Shown here: piece by piece, positions 51,090-58,580 of the stretch
How the letters are laid out: each line of letters begins with the position of its first letter
Position numbering within the stretch: the first letter of the stretch is position 1
NCBI GenBank assembly: GCA_965369375.1
Contig: CBDUQN010000001.1
Span: 71,430-135,429 of the forward strand
Source of the DNA: CBDUQN01 sp965369375
GTDB lineage: Bacteria > Krumholzibacteriota > Krumholzibacteriia > Krumholzibacteriales > Krumholzibacteriaceae
Direction: 5' to 3'
Length of the DNA: 64,000 nucleotides
The notes under the pieces: model-generated
The model's input: the letters and a program-made list of their open reading frames with translations, nothing else
Databases searched by the model: none
What the model was told of the DNA's origin: nothing
Position numbers and translations under genes: made by a program

Positions 51090-51551
51090 ATGAAACGGCT
51101 CGAGTTCGGTTCCGTTCTCTTGTTCGCGGCACTGTTCGCGGCATCGGGTGTTTTCGCTCATTGCGAAATACCATGTGGTATCTATGGCGACGATATGCGG
51201 TTCGAGATGATGGGCGAACACATAAGAACCATTGAGAAATCGATGAATATGATCGTCTCGATCTCGGGCGGCGGGAAGACCGATAATAACCAGCTCATCC
51301 GGTGGGTGATGAACAAGGAGGACCACGCCGGCGAGCTGCAGCACATCATCACGCAATACTTCCTCACGCAGAGAGTGAAACCGGTTGGTGAGGAAGAAGC
51401 CGAGGCGTACCAGACATATGTTCATAAGTTGAACCTGCTCCACGAGATGCTGGTTTTCTCCATGAAGGCCAAGCAGTCGACGGATCTCGGCATTGTCGAG
51501 CACCTCGAATCGCTCCTCGAGCAGTTCAGGGGTGTGTACTTCAGCAAGTGA
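51090..51551 (+). CDS. sodN: exported nickel superoxide dismutase
   Basis: A 153-residue protein. After a signal peptide (FAALFAASGVFA) the mature chain begins HCEIPCGIYGDDMRFEMMGEHIRTIEKSM, the Ni-hook of NiSOD (HCxxPCGxY, with His1, Cys2 and Cys6 as ligands). The helical bundle follows with WVMNKEDHAGELQHIITQYFLTQRVKP (~68-95). NiSOD converts superoxide to oxygen and peroxide, and the catalytic His must be the free N-terminus. In classic NiSODs a peptidase (SodX) exposes it; here signal peptidase would do so. No sodX is nearby, which fits. The ATG follows AAGGAGG; a GTG 12 codons upstream is rejected. Confidence 0.92.
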   Translation: MKRLEFGSVLLFAALFAASGVFAHCEIPCGIYGDDMRFEMMGEHIRTIEKSMNMIVSISGGGKTDNNQLIRWVMNKEDHAGELQHIITQYFLTQRVKPVGEEEAEAYQTYVHKLNLLHEMLVFSMKAKQSTDLGIVEHLESLLEQFRGVYFSK

Positions 51552-51581
51552 TTCAGGCCGGATTTTTGTCGTCTACTTTCC

Positions 51582-51610
51582 TTGACAGACCGGTTTTAGG
51601 ATGGTACGAT
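51582..51610 (+). promoter_or_regulatory. sigma-70 promoter of the STAS pair
   Basis: TTGACA (51582-51587) and TACGAT (51605-51610) are 17 bp apart. It lies ~110 bp before the first STAS gene. Confidence 0.68.
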
Positions 51611-51722
51611 TCTGCGGCGTGAGCGATTTTTCATTTGTTTGGCAGCAAGATCGATTTTATTATTATTCCACCGGAACATTTGGAAAGAATACATAGGAAA
51701 ATATCACAGAGAGGAGTCTGAT

Positions 51723-52067
51723 ATGCTGACCATCACAGGTCGTGACGAAGGCGGTGTGATGATACTCGATCTCGCAGGTCAGATAGACGGCGGACCGGAG
51801 TCGGCGAAGATCCAAGAGCTCATAAAGCAGAGTCTGGAAAAGGGCCAGAAGTCTTTTGTGCTTAACTTGAAAGATGTCAAATGGTTAAACTCCCTCGGGG
51901 CGGGAGTTCTGATTGCCGCATATGCATCCGCCAAGCGTGAAGAGGCATACCTGAAGCTTTTGAGTGTCACCGAGCGGGTGGGCACGGTGCTCAAGACCTG
52001 TGGATTGATTCCGGAAGTATTCGAAGTTTTTGAAGACGAGAAGGAAGCAGTGGAGAGCTTTACATAA
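51723..52067 (+). CDS. STAS-domain protein (anti-anti-sigma factor-like) 1
   Basis: A 114-residue single STAS domain. Pattern: DEGGVMILDLAGQIDGG (~7-23), KSFVLNLKDVKWLNSLGAGVLIAAYASAKRE (~43-73), with the phosphorylatable Ser in the loop LNSLGAG (Ser ~58), LKLLSVTERVGTVLKTCGLIPEVFEVFED. It would bind a switch-protein kinase and release a sigma factor or another partner when unphosphorylated. Neither the kinase nor phosphatase is adjacent. The ATG at 51723 follows GAGGAGTCTG; an upstream in-frame start lies near the predicted promoter and is rejected. Confidence 0.9.
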   Translation: MLTITGRDEGGVMILDLAGQIDGGPESAKIQELIKQSLEKGQKSFVLNLKDVKWLNSLGAGVLIAAYASAKREEAYLKLLSVTERVGTVLKTCGLIPEVFEVFEDEKEAVESFT

Positions 52068-52109
52068 GCCCGTCCCGATTACGGCAAGCCTTAGCAGAGG
52101 GATAGTAGC

Positions 52110-52457
52110 ATGAAGATCAAAAAGAGAGAGGTTGACGGGGTAACGATCCTCGATATTTCCGGTGAGATGTACGGTGGGCCGGAGAATATGAAACTCGTCG
52201 ATGTGGTAAGCGATCTCGCCAAGGAAAAGAAACTCGATCTCATTATCAATCTGTCCAATGTCAAATGGATAGCCAGCACCGGCCTCGGCATTCTTGTATC
52301 GGCCCGCTCTCGGTTTTCCAAGGAAGGCGGAGTCATGAGGCTATGTCAGCCGAACGACCGTGTCCTCGGGATTCTTCAGGTAACCCGTTTGAACCTGATT
52401 TTTGATGTGTACGACAATGAACAGCAGGCTCTCGCGAGCATTAAAGATGGTACATAA
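52110..52457 (+). CDS. STAS-domain protein (anti-anti-sigma factor-like) 2
   Basis: A 115-residue paralog of the preceding gene. It has VDGVTILDISGEMYGGPENMKLVD (~8-31), LDLIINLSNVKWIASTGLGILVSARSRFSKE (~42-72), with the phosphorylatable Ser-Thr in IASTGLG. The two proteins share the GGPE and VKW motifs, indicating a local duplication. It lies 42 bp after the first STAS gene and ends just before a rho-independent terminator. Start ATG after GAGGGATAGT. Confidence 0.9.
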   Translation: MKIKKREVDGVTILDISGEMYGGPENMKLVDVVSDLAKEKKLDLIINLSNVKWIASTGLGILVSARSRFSKEGGVMRLCQPNDRVLGILQVTRLNLIFDVYDNEQQALASIKDGT

Positions 52458-52548
52458 CGGGAGAAGACAGGGGAGTTGCTTCGTCCTCGGCACGAACCAG
52501 GTAATATAGTAATATTCCCTTCATTGTTGATGATTATGAGATGTGGAG

Positions 52549-52580
52549 AGCCCGGAGTCCCGGGCTTTTTTGTTTTTTTA
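52549..52580 (+). terminator. rho-independent terminator after the STAS pair
   Basis: AGCCCGG and CCGGGCT form a 7-bp stem with loop AGTC, directly followed by TTTTTTGTTTTTTT. This is the clearest terminator in the window. Confidence 0.92.
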
Positions 52581-52613
52581 TTTGTTTGATCCGGTACAAG
52601 GAGGTCGTAGACG

Positions 52614-54638
52614 ATGCGCACAGGTTTTGTTCTCGGTTTCGCTTTAGTGCTCGTATGGTGCTGTTCGGCAAGCGCGGATGTATTGACCGTGGACGCATTT
52701 GTCAGGATGGTACGGTGCACCGATCCCCGGATTTCCCCGGACGGCAGGCATGTTGCTTTCGTCGCGTCGGTTCCCGATGTGGATGCGAACAGGAGCAACA
52801 CGGATATCTGGATAATTCCGATCAAGGGAGGGAACCGGATGCGGCTGACCGCAGCCGAAGGTGCCGACTACCATCCCCGATGGTCCCCCGATGGTAAACG
52901 GATCGCCTTCATTTCCACGCGGGGAGGTTCTCCGCAGGTTTGGACGATACCGGTCGGCGGCGGAGAAGCGGTTCAGCTGACCGACATCTCAACCGGCGCG
53001 CATGACCCCGTCTGGTCTCCCGACGGGAGACAAATAATTTTCTACTCGTTCGTGTATCCAGACTGTCCCGATGATTCATGCAATGCCGCGCGGGAGGATG
53101 AGCGGGAATCCAATCCCGTCAAGGCGAAGGTGATCGACCGCCTTCTCTACCGCCACTGGGACACATGGAAGGACGGCAAACGCAACCATCTCTTTGTCAT
53201 CGATTCCGCTGGCGGTGACGCGATCGATATCACGCGCCTCGAGGATCACGATTTTCCGACCTTTCCCTGGGGAGGTTCCGGCGAGTATGCCTTTTCTGCG
53301 GACGGCGGGGAGATCTGCTGCGTTTCGAAGCACGCCGACATGGAAGCGATCTCTACGAACACGGACCTCTTTCTCATCGATCGGGCCGCGCAAACGATTG
53401 TCAGGCTCACGGAAAACGAGGCGGCCGATGAGACGCCGGCGTACAGCCCCGACGGCCGGTTCATCGCCTACCGGGCCCAGCAGCAGCCGGGCTTCGAATC
53501 CGATCGGTGGCGGCTCATGTTCTACGACCGGGGCAGTGGCGGGACAAGGGTTCTCACGGAGCACTTTGACCGATGGGTATCCGAATACTGCTGGTCTCCC
53601 GATTCGCGCACGATTTATTTCACCGCCGGTGATGACGGTCACAAGGGGCTCTTCGCGCTCGAGGTGGAGAGCGGCGAAATCAAGAAGCTGCTGGGAAGGG
53701 GGAACAACTCGTCACCGAGAATCGCGCCCGACGGCAAGACGATAGTGTTCGTGAGGAGGAGCTTCGATTTTCCCCATTCGATCTGGAAAATCTCGACCAA
53801 GGGAAAGGGCCTGAGCCGCCTCGGCGATTTCAACGAAGAAGCCTTCTCGAAGATCGACATGAACACCGCGGAGGATGTGCGATACGAGGGAGCGGAAGGG
53901 GCTGCCATCCAGGCGTTTCTCATCAAGCCTCCCGGCTTCGATCCATCGAAGAGTTATCCCGCTATCATGCTCATACACGGAGGCCCCCAGATCGCCTTTA
54001 TCGATTCTTGGTATACGAACTGGAATGCACAGATATTCGCCGCGGCGGGTTACGTCATTTTCATCCCGAATTTCCACGGGAGCGACGGCTTCGGCCAGGA
54101 GTTTGTCAACGTCATATCGGGCGACTGGGGTGGAAAATGCTTTATCGATATCATGAAGGGGTTCAATCTCCTCGCGTCGCTTCCGTATGTAGATCCCGAC
54201 CGGATCGGGGCGGCCGGAGCCTCGTATGGCGGGTACATGATCAACTGGATAGCGGGAAATTCGGATCACTTCGCCTGCCTCGTCTCGATGGCCGGGGCGT
54301 TCAACCTGGTCAGCAAGTATGGCGTGACCGAAGAGCTCTGGTTTCCCGAGTGGGATTTCGGCGGCACGCCGTACGACAACCCGGAAGCGTACGAGCGGTG
54401 GAGCCCCCACCGGCTCGCCGGGAATTTCAAGACGCCCTGCATGGTCGTGCACGGCGAGCTCGATTACCGTGTTCCGGTCGGAGAGGGCCTTCAGATGTTC
54501 ACCGCGCTCCAGCGCCAGGGCGTTCCATCGAAGCTCGTCTATTTTCCCGACGAGGGGCACTGGATCCTGAAACCGAAGAATATCGTCTTTTATTACGAGC
54601 AGTTTATCGGCTGGATGGATCGGTATCTCGAGGAGTAG
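52614..54638 (+). CDS. secreted S9-family prolyl oligopeptidase-like peptidase
   Basis: A 674-residue serine peptidase with a signal peptide (LGFALVLVWCCSASA). The N-terminal ~380 residues form a TolB/WD40-like propeller (ISPDGRHVAFVAS, WSPDGKRIAFIST, WSPDGRQIIFYS, FSADGGEICCVS). The C-terminal alpha/beta hydrolase domain has GASYGGYMINW (nucleophile Ser ~537), the Asp in HGELDYRVPVG (~616), and the His in PDEGHWILKP (~648). These are the catalytic triad of acylaminoacyl/dipeptidyl peptidases. It probably acts in the periplasm on oligopeptides. The ATG follows AAGGAGG and the gene stands behind a terminator, so it is transcribed separately. Confidence 0.92.
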   Translation: MRTGFVLGFALVLVWCCSASADVLTVDAFVRMVRCTDPRISPDGRHVAFVASVPDVDANRSNTDIWIIPIKGGNRMRLTAAEGADYHPRWSPDGKRIAFISTRGGSPQVWTIPVGGGEAVQLTDISTGAHDPVWSPDGRQIIFYSFVYPDCPDDSCNAAREDERESNPVKAKVIDRLLYRHWDTWKDGKRNHLFVIDSAGGDAIDITRLEDHDFPTFPWGGSGEYAFSADGGEICCVSKHADMEAISTNTDLFLIDRAAQTIVRLTENEAADETPAYSPDGRFIAYRAQQQPGFESDRWRLMFYDRGSGGTRVLTEHFDRWVSEYCWSPDSRTIYFTAGDDGHKGLFALEVESGEIKKLLGRGNNSSPRIAPDGKTIVFVRRSFDFPHSIWKISTKGKGLSRLGDFNEEAFSKIDMNTAEDVRYEGAEGAAIQAFLIKPPGFDPSKSYPAIMLIHGGPQIAFIDSWYTNWNAQIFAAAGYVIFIPNFHGSDGFGQEFVNVISGDWGGKCFIDIMKGFNLLASLPYVDPDRIGAAGASYGGYMINWIAGNSDHFACLVSMAGAFNLVSKYGVTEELWFPEWDFGGTPYDNPEAYERWSPHRLAGNFKTPCMVVHGELDYRVPVGEGLQMFTALQRQGVPSKLVYFPDEGHWILKPKNIVFYYEQFIGWMDRYLEE

Positions 54639-54762
54639 GCCGGGTCCGGTTCGCCTGCGCGCATATGTGGTTTAAGGCTCGTTCTTGGAATCCAGCACGC
54701 CCTGCCGGCCGTGTGGAACGGTGCCGGTCGGAGCGCGGGATCAAACTCAAAACCGCGCCGGC

Positions 54763-56070
54763 TTATTCGGGAACGGCGGCGATGCCGTACCGCTCGTTCT
54801 CAGAGCGCGGGGTCGAGAAGGCCGTGCTGCTTATCTCTTCGACGAAATCACCATTCTCTGAGATGACGACGAGCCGGTCGTTTCTCGTATCGATTATGTA
54901 CAGGCGCCCGTCGAGATAGGCGATATCGCCCCACTGGCCGGCCTGTATGTTGTTTTGGCCGTAATACGCGAAGAAATCGAAGAAAGTCGCATCGACATCG
55001 CCCGCGGGAGAGACCGAGGCGATACTTCTGTTATTCTGGGTCCCGTTGAAGGTTATGTATATCGTGCCGGTCGTGTCGATGCACATGCCGACGGGATTCG
55101 CGGCGCCCGCGTTGATATTGGCATGGAGCGCGGCGTCATGCGTGATCGAGCGCCCGTCCCAGAAAACCCGCCATAGATTGAATATCGGAGGATTATGCCC
55201 GTTTATGATGTAGTAGTCCCTCGTCACCGGATCGATGGCGAGATTCTCCTCTCTGAGATAGATCAGGATCGCTCCCGGAGCGAGGAGCGTTATGCCCTCG
55301 GACGGGCAATCGACCTTGAACGGCCCTCCGGCGAAGAGCCCCGTGAGTATGCCGCCCGGATTCGGTTCGAGCTCGACGCTCCAGATGGCGGGAAAGTCGG
55401 CGAATTCCACCAGGTCGAGCGACAATGTGTCGACTTGCAGGATCTTCGAGTTGCTCGCGAGATAGAGGTCGCCGCGGGGCGAGAAGGACAGGTCGGTGAT
55501 GATGTCCCGCGTTTCGAGTACCTTTTCGATCGCTTTCGTCTCGGGATCGAAGTCGATGAGGACCGTTCCCGCGGCGCCGAGAAGCGATGAGCTCGTCGTC
55601 GTAATATAGATATGATCTTTGTCCCAGTAACCGATTTTCGATGTCTCCTCTTCGGGACAATCGATAGCCTCGGCCGTCGCCTTGAAGTGCGTGCTAGCGC
55701 TGTCGATTCTCGCCATGACATGCTGCTGGCCGACAACGGAGCCGAGTTGAAAGGCGCACGAAGCGTATCCTTCCGAATCAGAGACACTCTGTCCGGGATT
55801 CACGGCGGCGCCGGTGTCATCCGTACTGAATGTTACGATAACGCCCGTCTGCGGGGTGCCGAGCAAATTTGTCACGCGCGCGATAAGCGGTTCGGGCAGT
55901 GTTACGCCGATTCGTTCGATTTGATTGTTGCCGGAGAAGACGTTAACGCGTATTTCCGAAGAGTTGTCGCCGTCGGTCGGACTGTCATCACATGATGGTA
56001 CGAGAAAAGCAATGAGCAATAGTGCGACAATAAGAGCACATATCGATCGATTACGGCGCCTTGTCATCAT
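54763..56070 (-). CDS. exported lipoprotein with Ig-like domain and beta-propeller
   Basis: A 435-residue protein. An N-terminal lipobox (FLVPSC, Cys 27) marks a lipoprotein. An Ig-like domain follows (about 37-130, with IRVNVFSGNNQIERIGVTLPEPLIARVTN and GYASCAFQLGSVVGQQHVMARI, the Big-type/invasin pattern). The rest is a propeller of NHL/SMP-30 style (ITDLSFSPRGDLYLASNSKILQVDT, GMCIDTTGTIYITFNGT, GDIAYLDGRLYIIDTRNDRLVVISENGDFVEEI). No enzymatic residues are evident, so a surface-binding role is likely. It has a ribosome site GGAGACG and is divergent from the permease gene. Confidence 0.85.
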   Translation of the reverse strand: MMTRRRNRSICALIVALLLIAFLVPSCDDSPTDGDNSSEIRVNVFSGNNQIERIGVTLPEPLIARVTNLLGTPQTGVIVTFSTDDTGAAVNPGQSVSDSEGYASCAFQLGSVVGQQHVMARIDSASTHFKATAEAIDCPEEETSKIGYWDKDHIYITTTSSSLLGAAGTVLIDFDPETKAIEKVLETRDIITDLSFSPRGDLYLASNSKILQVDTLSLDLVEFADFPAIWSVELEPNPGGILTGLFAGGPFKVDCPSEGITLLAPGAILIYLREENLAIDPVTRDYYIINGHNPPIFNLWRVFWDGRSITHDAALHANINAGAANPVGMCIDTTGTIYITFNGTQNNRSIASVSPAGDVDATFFDFFAYYGQNNIQAGQWGDIAYLDGRLYIIDTRNDRLVVISENGDFVEEISSTAFSTPRSENERYGIAAVPE

Positions 56071-56129
56071 CGTCTCCTTTGCACGAGTAGAGCATGTTCA
56101 TCAGTCACACCACCGTCAGTATCGGGGTT

Positions 56130-56158
56130 ACTCTAGGGGATTGCAAAAAATCAGTCAA
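56130..56158 (-). promoter_or_regulatory. sigma-70 promoter of the lipoprotein gene
   Basis: On the minus strand TTGACT (complement of 56153-56158) and TAGAGT (complement of 56130-56135) lie 17 bp apart, 60 bp before the lipoprotein ATG. Confidence 0.55.
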
Positions 56159-56184
56159 CCCTCCATTCGGTCCGATAAAGATCA

Positions 56185-56235
56185 CCCTCGGAACCACATT
56201 CCCCTCGGAATCACATTCCCGTCGGAATCACATTC
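56185..56235 (+). repeat. three 17-bp tandem repeats between divergent genes
   Basis: CCCTCGGAACCACATTC, CCCTCGGAATCACATTC and CCGTCGGAATCACATTC follow each other with a 17-bp period. They lie between the divergent lipoprotein and permease genes, downstream of the lipoprotein promoter and upstream of the permease start. Confidence 0.85.
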
Positions 56236-56293
56236 ATTCTTTGAAAAGTGTGCATTTCTCTGGTAATGTTCGTGTTGATCGGGAGGGTGCACG

Positions 56294-57868
56294 TTGGAAG
56301 GAAGCTTCAATTACCCCTGGTTCGTCAAACGGGACATCGACGGATTCTTCGGCCTTGCCATAGATAATCTGATTCAATTTCTTCTCATAGCCACACTCTG
56401 CCCGGCTATCGCAGGTATTCCGGCCGAATTCGTTTTCACGAGAATTCTTCCCGGCGCCGCCCTCTCGGTGATAATCGGAAATCTCTTCTACTCCTGGCAG
56501 GCGAAGAAATTGGCGTTGAAGGAGAAGCGAAGCACCGTAACGGCCCTTCCCTACGGAATCAACACGGTCAGTCTCTTCGCATACCTCATCTTTATCATGG
56601 GCCCTGTCTTCCGGCAGACGGGAAGCTACGAGATGGCCTGGAAGGTTGGATTGCTCGCCTGTTTCGGCAGCGGCGTGATCGAGTTCGGGGGCGCCTTCAT
56701 CGTCGACATTCTGAGACGCATAACCCCGAGAGCGGCGCTGCTCGCGACACTCGCGGGCATCGCCATTACATTTATTTCAATGGATTTCGCATTTCAAACA
56801 TTCGAGAAACCGCTCATCGCCATGCTCCCGCTCGCTCTTATCCTGATTCAATACTTCTCGAAGGTCCGGTTTCCCCTTGGACTTCCCGGCGGCATGGTTG
56901 CCGTTTTCGCGGGAACGATCCTGGCGTGGGTCTTCGGCATCATGGATGTCGGCTCGGTAAAAATCGCCGCAGCCCAGGTCGGCTTCAACGCTCCCCGGTT
57001 TTCAGGAGCGGGTCTCTTCGAGATCATAAGAAGCCCCTACGCCCTCAAATATCTCTCGATAATCATGCCGATGGCGCTGTTCAACGTTCTCGGCTCGCTG
57101 CAGAACCTCGAGAGCGCCGAAGCGGCCGGTGACAGATACGAGACGGTGCCCTCACTTGCCGTCAATGGTATCGGCACGCTGCTCGCGTGCTTTTTCGGCT
57201 CGTGCTTTCCGACGACGATCTATATCGGGCATCCCGGCTGGAAGGGACTCGGCGCGCGGGCCGGATATTCGGTCCTCAACGGCGTTTTCTTCGCCGTCGT
57301 TGCGCTCTTCGGCTGCGTCAGGCTGATTACCTCGATCGTTCCGATGGAGGCGGGGATCGCAATCGTTCTCTGGATCGGTATCGTCATCTCGGCGCAGGCG
57401 TACCAGGCGACTCCCAACGCCCATGCGCCCGCGGTCGTTATGGGGCTCTTTCCCGCCTTTGCCGCATGGGGGATGAACATATTGAAACAGGGGTACATGG
57501 GAGCGGCAACGACACTATCCGAACAGGCGGCGAGGGGAGTTCCGATCAACGGCTTTCTCGGTCTCGTGGCGCTGGAAAGGGGATTCATATTCACCTCGAT
57601 GATACTTGCGGCGATAAGCGTATTCCTCATCGAGAAGGATTTTCTCAAGGCTTCGCTCTGGTCGGCGGCCGGCGCGGTGCTCGCATTTTTCGGCGTGATT
57701 CACACCTACGCGTTCGAGGGGAACGAAGTGATCAGCGTTGTCGGATGGAATGCCGGCGGGGCCTTTGCCTTCGGCTACTTGAGTTTCGCCTTGATATTCA
57801 TGGTCTTCTACCTCTGGTGGCGGTGGAGGATACGCAGAGGACTGCCGCTCGAGGAAGTGGAAGAGTAA
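56294..57868 (+). CDS. NCS2-like nucleobase/anion permease
   Basis: A 524-residue integral membrane protein with about 12-14 hydrophobic spans. It opens with FFGLAIDNLIQFLLIATLCPAIAG (~17-41), has ALPYGINTVSLFAYL (~89) and LFNVLGSLQNLESAEAAGDRYE (~262-283), then GSCFPTTIYIGHPGWKGLGARAGYSVLNG (~305), all in the pattern of AzgA-like NCS2 carriers. The GH-P-xxxG region and the N/T residues of the half-helix TM3/TM10 are present. It probably moves a purine base, xanthine or a related anion; the substrate is unassigned. It starts with TTG six bases after GGGAGGG. Confidence 0.87.
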   Translation: MEGSFNYPWFVKRDIDGFFGLAIDNLIQFLLIATLCPAIAGIPAEFVFTRILPGAALSVIIGNLFYSWQAKKLALKEKRSTVTALPYGINTVSLFAYLIFIMGPVFRQTGSYEMAWKVGLLACFGSGVIEFGGAFIVDILRRITPRAALLATLAGIAITFISMDFAFQTFEKPLIAMLPLALILIQYFSKVRFPLGLPGGMVAVFAGTILAWVFGIMDVGSVKIAAAQVGFNAPRFSGAGLFEIIRSPYALKYLSIIMPMALFNVLGSLQNLESAEAAGDRYETVPSLAVNGIGTLLACFFGSCFPTTIYIGHPGWKGLGARAGYSVLNGVFFAVVALFGCVRLITSIVPMEAGIAIVLWIGIVISAQAYQATPNAHAPAVVMGLFPAFAAWGMNILKQGYMGAATTLSEQAARGVPINGFLGLVALERGFIFTSMILAAISVFLIEKDFLKASLWSAAGAVLAFFGVIHTYAFEGNEVISVVGWNAGGAFAFGYLSFALIFMVFYLWWRWRIRRGLPLEEVEE

Positions 57869-58457
57869 TTATGCATGGGGGATTCGTCTTCAGTCTGATT
57901 GGCTTTCAGCGGTGCGCTATCTGCACATATAAAAAGCGATCCTTCCCGGAGATGGTGTACCTGGAAAGTAGCTTGCCGCCTGAAAAAAGCAAAGCTAATG
58001 GGTTATTCTCCCAGCCCCCTAAACGCCTCTTCGGAAAGGATCGCAATAAGATTTTATTGTCGGATTAAATTTCGAGTAATCGTGGGGAAAGCACGATTAC
58101 GTAAGACTTCCCTCTGTGAAAAAGGGATGAGATGTTTGACCTGGAGATGCTGTAACCGTTACCCTCCTCGAATCCTCCTTTCTCTATTCCGGAATATTCG
58201 ATATGACATTTCCATGCGATCACGGCTCTCTACCGGGATACGTGTACCGCATTCTCTTTATTGGCGTGTTATTCTACCATAAATCCAACAAATAGTCAAT
58301 TATTGACTCTCGGTATCTGCGGTTCAGACACTAGCGAACTCCACTAATTAGTAATAAATTATAATTATTTTTGAATAATGATTAGTAATAAAAATAGTGA
58401 CCTGTTTCGGTCTCTGCCCGAAGTTTATTTAGATAAATCATGCGCTGATTTCAGTGG
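57869..58457. other. non-coding stretch upstream of the first sigma-54 activator
   Basis: This is most of a 712-bp gap. The part to about 58080 has near-average GC and contains a 38-codon frame (from 57953, MVYLESSLPPEKSKANG...) without clear similarity; the part from 58280 is strongly AT-rich. It has a 12-bp direct repeat ATTAGTAATAAA at 58347 and 58381. I see no gene that I would support. Confidence 0.6.
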
Positions 58458-58481
58458 AATTAATATGCGAATTAATTTGCG
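58458..58481 (+). promoter_or_regulatory. tandem 12-bp direct repeat upstream of the activator promoter
   Basis: AATTAATATGCG (58458-58469) and AATTAATTTGCG (58470-58481) lie directly end to end, 8 bp before the -35 box. A two-site DNA-binding protein, possibly the activator itself, is a candidate. Confidence 0.5.
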
Positions 58482-58489
58482 TATCAGGG

Positions 58490-58518
58490 TTGATTTTTCC
58501 TTCATTTCGGTGTATAAT
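58490..58518 (+). promoter_or_regulatory. sigma-70 promoter of the first sigma-54 activator
   Basis: TTGATT (58490-58495) and a perfect TATAAT (58513-58518) are 17 bp apart, 62 bp before the ATG at 58581. Confidence 0.7.
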
Positions 58519-58580
58519 TGCTTTCAATATAATTAATCGAACCGGATTGTGCCGTTATCCTTCGAGGAGGACGACATTCA

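Noticed and set aside
57953..58068. 38-codon frame MVYLESSLPPEKSKANG... in the gap before the activator
   Set aside because: A GGAG lies too close to the ATG, no homology or context supports it, and it may be chance.
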